Assembly (NCBI GenBank): GCA_017464045.1
Contig: JAFUEG010000067.1
Location: 1-9,411, forward strand
Length of the DNA: 9,411 nucleotides
Source of the DNA: Lachnospiraceae bacterium
GTDB lineage: Bacteria; Bacillota_A; Clostridia; Lachnospirales; Lachnospiraceae
Direction of reading: 5' to 3'
Each line of letters begins with the position of its first letter. Positions within the stretch are counted from its first letter, which is position 1. The notes beneath the pieces were generated by a model, which was not told the origin of the DNA, did not search any database, and saw nothing but the letters and a program-made list of their open reading frames with translations. The position numbers and the translations under genes are program-made. Of this stretch, positions 6,866 to 9,411 are shown in pieces.

Positions 6866-8143
6866 ATGATAATAAAAAGAGCGAAGAATCTATCGGGAGA
6901 GATAAATATTCCGGGAGACAAATCCATATCACACAGAAGTGTAATGCTCGGTTCTCTTGCAAAGGGTGATACTTTTGTTTACGGATTTTTGCAGGGGGCA
7001 GACTGCTTATCTTCCATAAGCTGTTTTAAGGCTATGGGCATAGATATAGAAAATGAAAATGATAAGGTTGTAATTCATGGAAAGGGTATGCGTGGATTGA
7101 AAAAGCCTGACAGCGTTCTCGATGTGGGAAACAGCGGAACCACAATCAGGCTTATGTCCGGTATACTTGCCGCACAAGGCTTTGATGTGGAGGTTGACGG
7201 AGATGCTTCGATAAGAAAGAGACCTATGGGAAGGATTATGACACCTCTTTCACTTATGGGTGCGGATATAAAAAGTAAAAATGATAATGGTTGTGCTCCG
7301 CTTTTGATAAGCGGCAGAAACTTAAAAGGTATTCATTATGATTCGCCTTTTGCATCGGCACAGGTAAAATCCGGAGTTTTATTTGCAGGCCTTTATGCAG
7401 AGGACGAAACTTCGGTAACAGAGCCTTATGTAAGCAGAAATCATACAGAGCTTATGTTAAAGGTTTTTGGTGCAGATATAGTGACTTCAGGAAAAACAGT
7501 AACGGTAAAACCGACAGATGAGTTATATGCAAGACGTATAGATGTGCCGGGAGATATATCCTCAGCAGCTTATTTTATAGCTGCCGGACTTATAACGGAG
7601 GGTTCCGAGCTTACTATAAAAAACGTAGGGATTAATCCTACAAGGGATGGTATGATAGAGGTATGCCGCATGATGGGCGCCGATATGGATGTGGATGAAA
7701 TAGATAACGGCTTTGCAGAACCGGTAGCGGATATAACAGTAAGAACCTCATCCCTAAAGGGTTGTGTCATAGGCGGAGAGCTTATACCGAGATTAATAGA
7801 CGAGATACCGGCTATAGCAATTATGGCATGCTTTGCTGACGGACAGACTGTTATCAGGGATGCGGCAGAGCTTAAGGTAAAGGAAACCAACCGTATAGAT
7901 ACCATAGTAAATAACCTTAAAGCTATGGGAGCTGATATAGAAGCAACCGAGGACGGCATGATTATAAATGGCGGCAGGGCTCTTCACGGTACTGTAATCG
8001 ACAGCAAGCTTGACCACAGGATAGCAATGAGCTTTGCAATTGCCGGACTTAACGCAGACGGTGAGACGGAAATAGTAGGAAGTGAATGTGTCGACATTTC
8101 TTTTCCGGGATTCTTTGAAAAGTTAAACATTTTCTGCAAATAG
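6866..8143 (+). CDS. aroA: 3-phosphoshikimate 1-carboxyvinyltransferase (EPSP synthase), class II type
   Basis: AroA joins shikimate-3-phosphate and phosphoenolpyruvate to make EPSP, the sixth step of the shikimate route to chorismate, in the cytoplasm. At 425 residues it is full length. GAGG lies 8 nt before the ATG. Seen: GDKSISHRS (17-25), GNSGTTIRL (88-96), RKRPM after DGDAS, SAQVK (164-168), RNHTE (191-195), NPTRDG (257-262), DEIPA (catalytic D312, E313), KVKETNR (K339, E340, R343) and LDHRIAMS. GDK(S/T), SAQxK, RxHxE and NxTR together are the published signature of class II enzymes, the less glyphosate-sensitive group that includes those of Bacillus and Staphylococcus; in vivo sensitivity is not shown. 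No other shikimate gene is in the window. The gene is divergent from the SGNH gene. The palindrome after it begins inside the stop codon. Confidence 0.98.
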   Translation: MIIKRAKNLSGEINIPGDKSISHRSVMLGSLAKGDTFVYGFLQGADCLSSISCFKAMGIDIENENDKVVIHGKGMRGLKKPDSVLDVGNSGTTIRLMSGILAAQGFDVEVDGDASIRKRPMGRIMTPLSLMGADIKSKNDNGCAPLLISGRNLKGIHYDSPFASAQVKSGVLFAGLYAEDETSVTEPYVSRNHTELMLKVFGADIVTSGKTVTVKPTDELYARRIDVPGDISSAAYFIAAGLITEGSELTIKNVGINPTRDGMIEVCRMMGADMDVDEIDNGFAEPVADITVRTSSLKGCVIGGELIPRLIDEIPAIAIMACFADGQTVIRDAAELKVKETNRIDTIVNNLKAMGADIEATEDGMIINGGRALHGTVIDSKLDHRIAMSFAIAGLNADGETEIVGSECVDISFPGFFEKLNIFCK

Positions 8144-8309
8144 ATGTGATAGAGTAAAAGGCACCTTGTCACACACGACAACACATAACTGCGCATAAAA
8201 TATGTACATGCATAGCTCACTAACGTTCACGCTATGCTTAGTACATTTTTACGCGCAGTCTTTTTCGTTATGATTTTTGTGACAAGGCGCCTTTCACTCT
8301 GTCACATCT
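8142..8309. repeat. 168-bp intergenic palindrome carrying the shared GCATAGC core (element 2)
   Basis: The outer arms 8142-8173 and 8278-8309 match at 29 of 32 positions. One of the three differences is a G-U pair in a plus-strand RNA and the other two are G-U pairs in a minus-strand RNA. A middle stem pairs ACTGCGCATAAAA...TGTAC (8188-8207) with GTACATTTTTACGCGCAGT (8241-8259). The apex GCATAGC (8210-8216) pairs with GCTATGC (8231-8237). The core 8210-8241 is 28 of 32 identical to 2303-2334 and in the same orientation. The first arm overlaps the last two bases of the aroA stop. No T-tract follows, so it may act as a structured 3' end, an insulator, or a small non-autonomous repeat. Confidence 0.9.
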
Positions 8310-8316
8310 CTTGTAC

Positions 8317-8345
8317 TTGAGAAGATAAAGAAATTATGATAAAAT
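8317..8345 (+). promoter_or_regulatory. Sigma-A-type promoter of fprA
   Basis: TTGAGA (8317-8322), a 17-nt spacer, then TAAAAT (8340-8345), each five of six to consensus, with TG one base before the -10 (TGATAAAAT). Start of transcription near 8352 gives a short leader of about 20 nt. The -35 begins 8 nt after the end of the palindrome, so fprA is probably transcribed independently of aroA. Confidence 0.7.
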
Positions 8346-8373
8346 GACAACATCAAAAATAAGGAGGCAGAAA

Positions 8374-9411
8374 ATGGTTATAACGGATGATATTAAGTAT
8401 GTGGGTGTGAATGATCATCAGATAGATTTGTTTGAAGGTCAGTATATCGTACCAAACGGTATGGCATATAATTCTTATGTTATACTTGATGAAAAGATTA
8501 CAGTTATGGATACCGTGGATATTCATTTTACGGATGAGTGGCTTGGTAATATTAAAAATGTACTTGGAGATAAGAAACCGGACTATCTTGTTGTTCAGCA
8601 TGTTGAACCGGATCATTCGGCAAGCATCGCAGCCTTTATCAAGGAGTATCCGGAGGTTACGGTTGTGGCAAATGCCAAGGCATTTGAGATGATTAATAAT
8701 TTTTACAGGATTGATTTTGGCGACAAGAAGCTGGTAGTAAAGGATGGAGAGGAGCTTTCGACTGGAGCACATACTCTTAAATTTGTATTTGCTGTTATGG
8801 TTCACTGGCCGGAGGTTATGTTTACATATGACAGCAAGGACAAGGTGCTTTTCTCTGCCGATGCATTTGGCAAGTTCGGAGCGCTTGACGTAGAGGAAGA
8901 GTGGGACTGCGAGGCAAGACGTTACTATATCGGTATAGTCGGAAAGTTTGGTATGCAGGTTCAAAATGTACTCAAGAAGGCAGCAGCACTTGACATACAA
9001 ACTATATGTCCGCTTCATGGACCTATACTTAAGGCACCGCTTGATCACTATCTTGAACAGTATAATACATGGTCATCTTATGGTGTTGAATCAGAGGGAG
9101 TTATGATTGCATATACTTCTGTTTATGGCAATACTAAAAAGGCTGTAGAGCTTCTCGCAAAGGAACTCGAAGAGCTTGGATGTCCGAAGGTTGCAGTAAA
9201 TGACCTTGCCAGAGAAGATATGGCAGAGTGCGTTGAGGACGCATTCAGATATGGTAAGATAGTTCTTGCGACTACTACATATAACGGAAGCATCTTCCCA
9301 TTTATGAGAGAATTCATAGAACACCTTACAGAAAGAAACTTCCAGAAAAAGACAGTTGGACTTATCGAAAATGGTTCATGGGGACCTATGGCTGCCAAGA
9401 TTATGAAGGAC
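8374..9411 (+). CDS. fprA: Flavodiiron protein (A-type flavoprotein, O2/NO reductase), 3'-truncated
   Basis: Flavodiiron proteins reduce O2 to water and/or NO to N2O in the cytoplasm, protecting anaerobes; electrons usually come through rubredoxin, which is not in view. AAGGAGG (8361-8367) lies 6 nt before the ATG. 346 residues are visible and the family is about 400, so about 50-60 are lost past the right edge. The N-terminal metallo-beta-lactamase-like domain (about 1-235) has the full diiron ligand set: H76-x-E78-x-D80 with H81, H144 (in VHWPE), D163 (in SADAFGKFG) and H215 (in CPLHGP). The C-terminal flavodoxin domain (from about 242) has the FMN phosphate loop TSVYGNT (248-254) and TTTYNGSIFPFM. 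All ligands being present argues for a redox-active enzyme. O2 versus NO preference cannot be told from this. Confidence 0.96.
   Translation, partial: MVITDDIKYVGVNDHQIDLFEGQYIVPNGMAYNSYVILDEKITVMDTVDIHFTDEWLGNIKNVLGDKKPDYLVVQHVEPDHSASIAAFIKEYPEVTVVANAKAFEMINNFYRIDFGDKKLVVKDGEELSTGAHTLKFVFAVMVHWPEVMFTYDSKDKVLFSADAFGKFGALDVEEEWDCEARRYYIGIVGKFGMQVQNVLKKAAALDIQTICPLHGPILKAPLDHYLEQYNTWSSYGVESEGVMIAYTSVYGNTKKAVELLAKELEELGCPKVAVNDLAREDMAECVEDAFRYGKIVLATTTYNGSIFPFMREFIEHLTERNFQKKTVGLIENGSWGPMAAKIMKD

Noticed and set aside
7570..7959. 129-codon open frame on the minus strand
   Set aside because: Antisense shadow of aroA, low-complexity Ser/Ile/Ala composition.
8353..9048. 231-codon open frame on the minus strand
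   Set aside because: It lies opposite fprA, whose frame has all diiron ligands and a promoter and ribosome binding site. The minus-strand product is Leu/Ile/Cys-rich with no recognisable motif.

Overview
The window looks like a stretch of chromosome from a low-GC Gram-positive anaerobe of the Clostridia, most likely Lachnospiraceae. The reasons are the A/T-rich third positions, strong AGGAGG-type ribosome binding sites, a clostridial flavodiiron protein, a class II EPSP synthase, a membrane-fused glycerophosphodiesterase and an envelope protein with a Thr/Glu-rich linker. The family assignment is inference; no 16S or other marker is present.

Layout, left to right. (1) The 3' part of pheT (Phe-tRNA synthetase beta chain) enters from the left edge and ends at 2258. 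(2) A 168-bp gap holds a 90-bp palindrome (2272-2361), followed by queA (tRNA queuosine biosynthesis), which probably starts at a TTG codon at 2433. (3) A 369-bp gap is mostly filled by a 216-bp imperfect palindrome (3541-3756). It leads into a membrane-anchored glycerophosphodiester phosphodiesterase (3828-5696). (4) An SGNH-fold secreted or anchored protein on the minus strand (5706-6626) converges on the phosphodiesterase with only 9 bp between the stop codons, and has its own promoter. (5) aroA (6866-8143) is transcribed divergently from the SGNH gene. (6) A 168-bp palindrome (8142-8309) separates aroA from fprA (flavodiiron protein), which has a good sigma-A-type promoter and runs off the right edge.

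Most of the genes are housekeeping or stress genes with no common pathway: translation (pheT), tRNA modification (queA), aromatic amino acid synthesis (aroA) and O2/NO detoxification (fprA). The two convergent middle genes are both predicted to act at the membrane or outside it. They are the accessory-looking part and look more A/T-rich by eye.

The least explained signal is in the intergenic regions. Three long palindromes occupy three of the four gaps between same-strand or divergent genes. The two at 2272-2361 and 8142-8309 carry the same 32-nt apical core (28 of 32 identical), but their outer stems are unrelated in sequence while each stays self-complementary. None is followed by a T-tract, so they do not look like ordinary intrinsic terminators. 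I see no CRISPR array, transposase, phage gene, toxin-antitoxin pair, tRNA or rRNA, and I cannot claim a complete new multi-gene system here.
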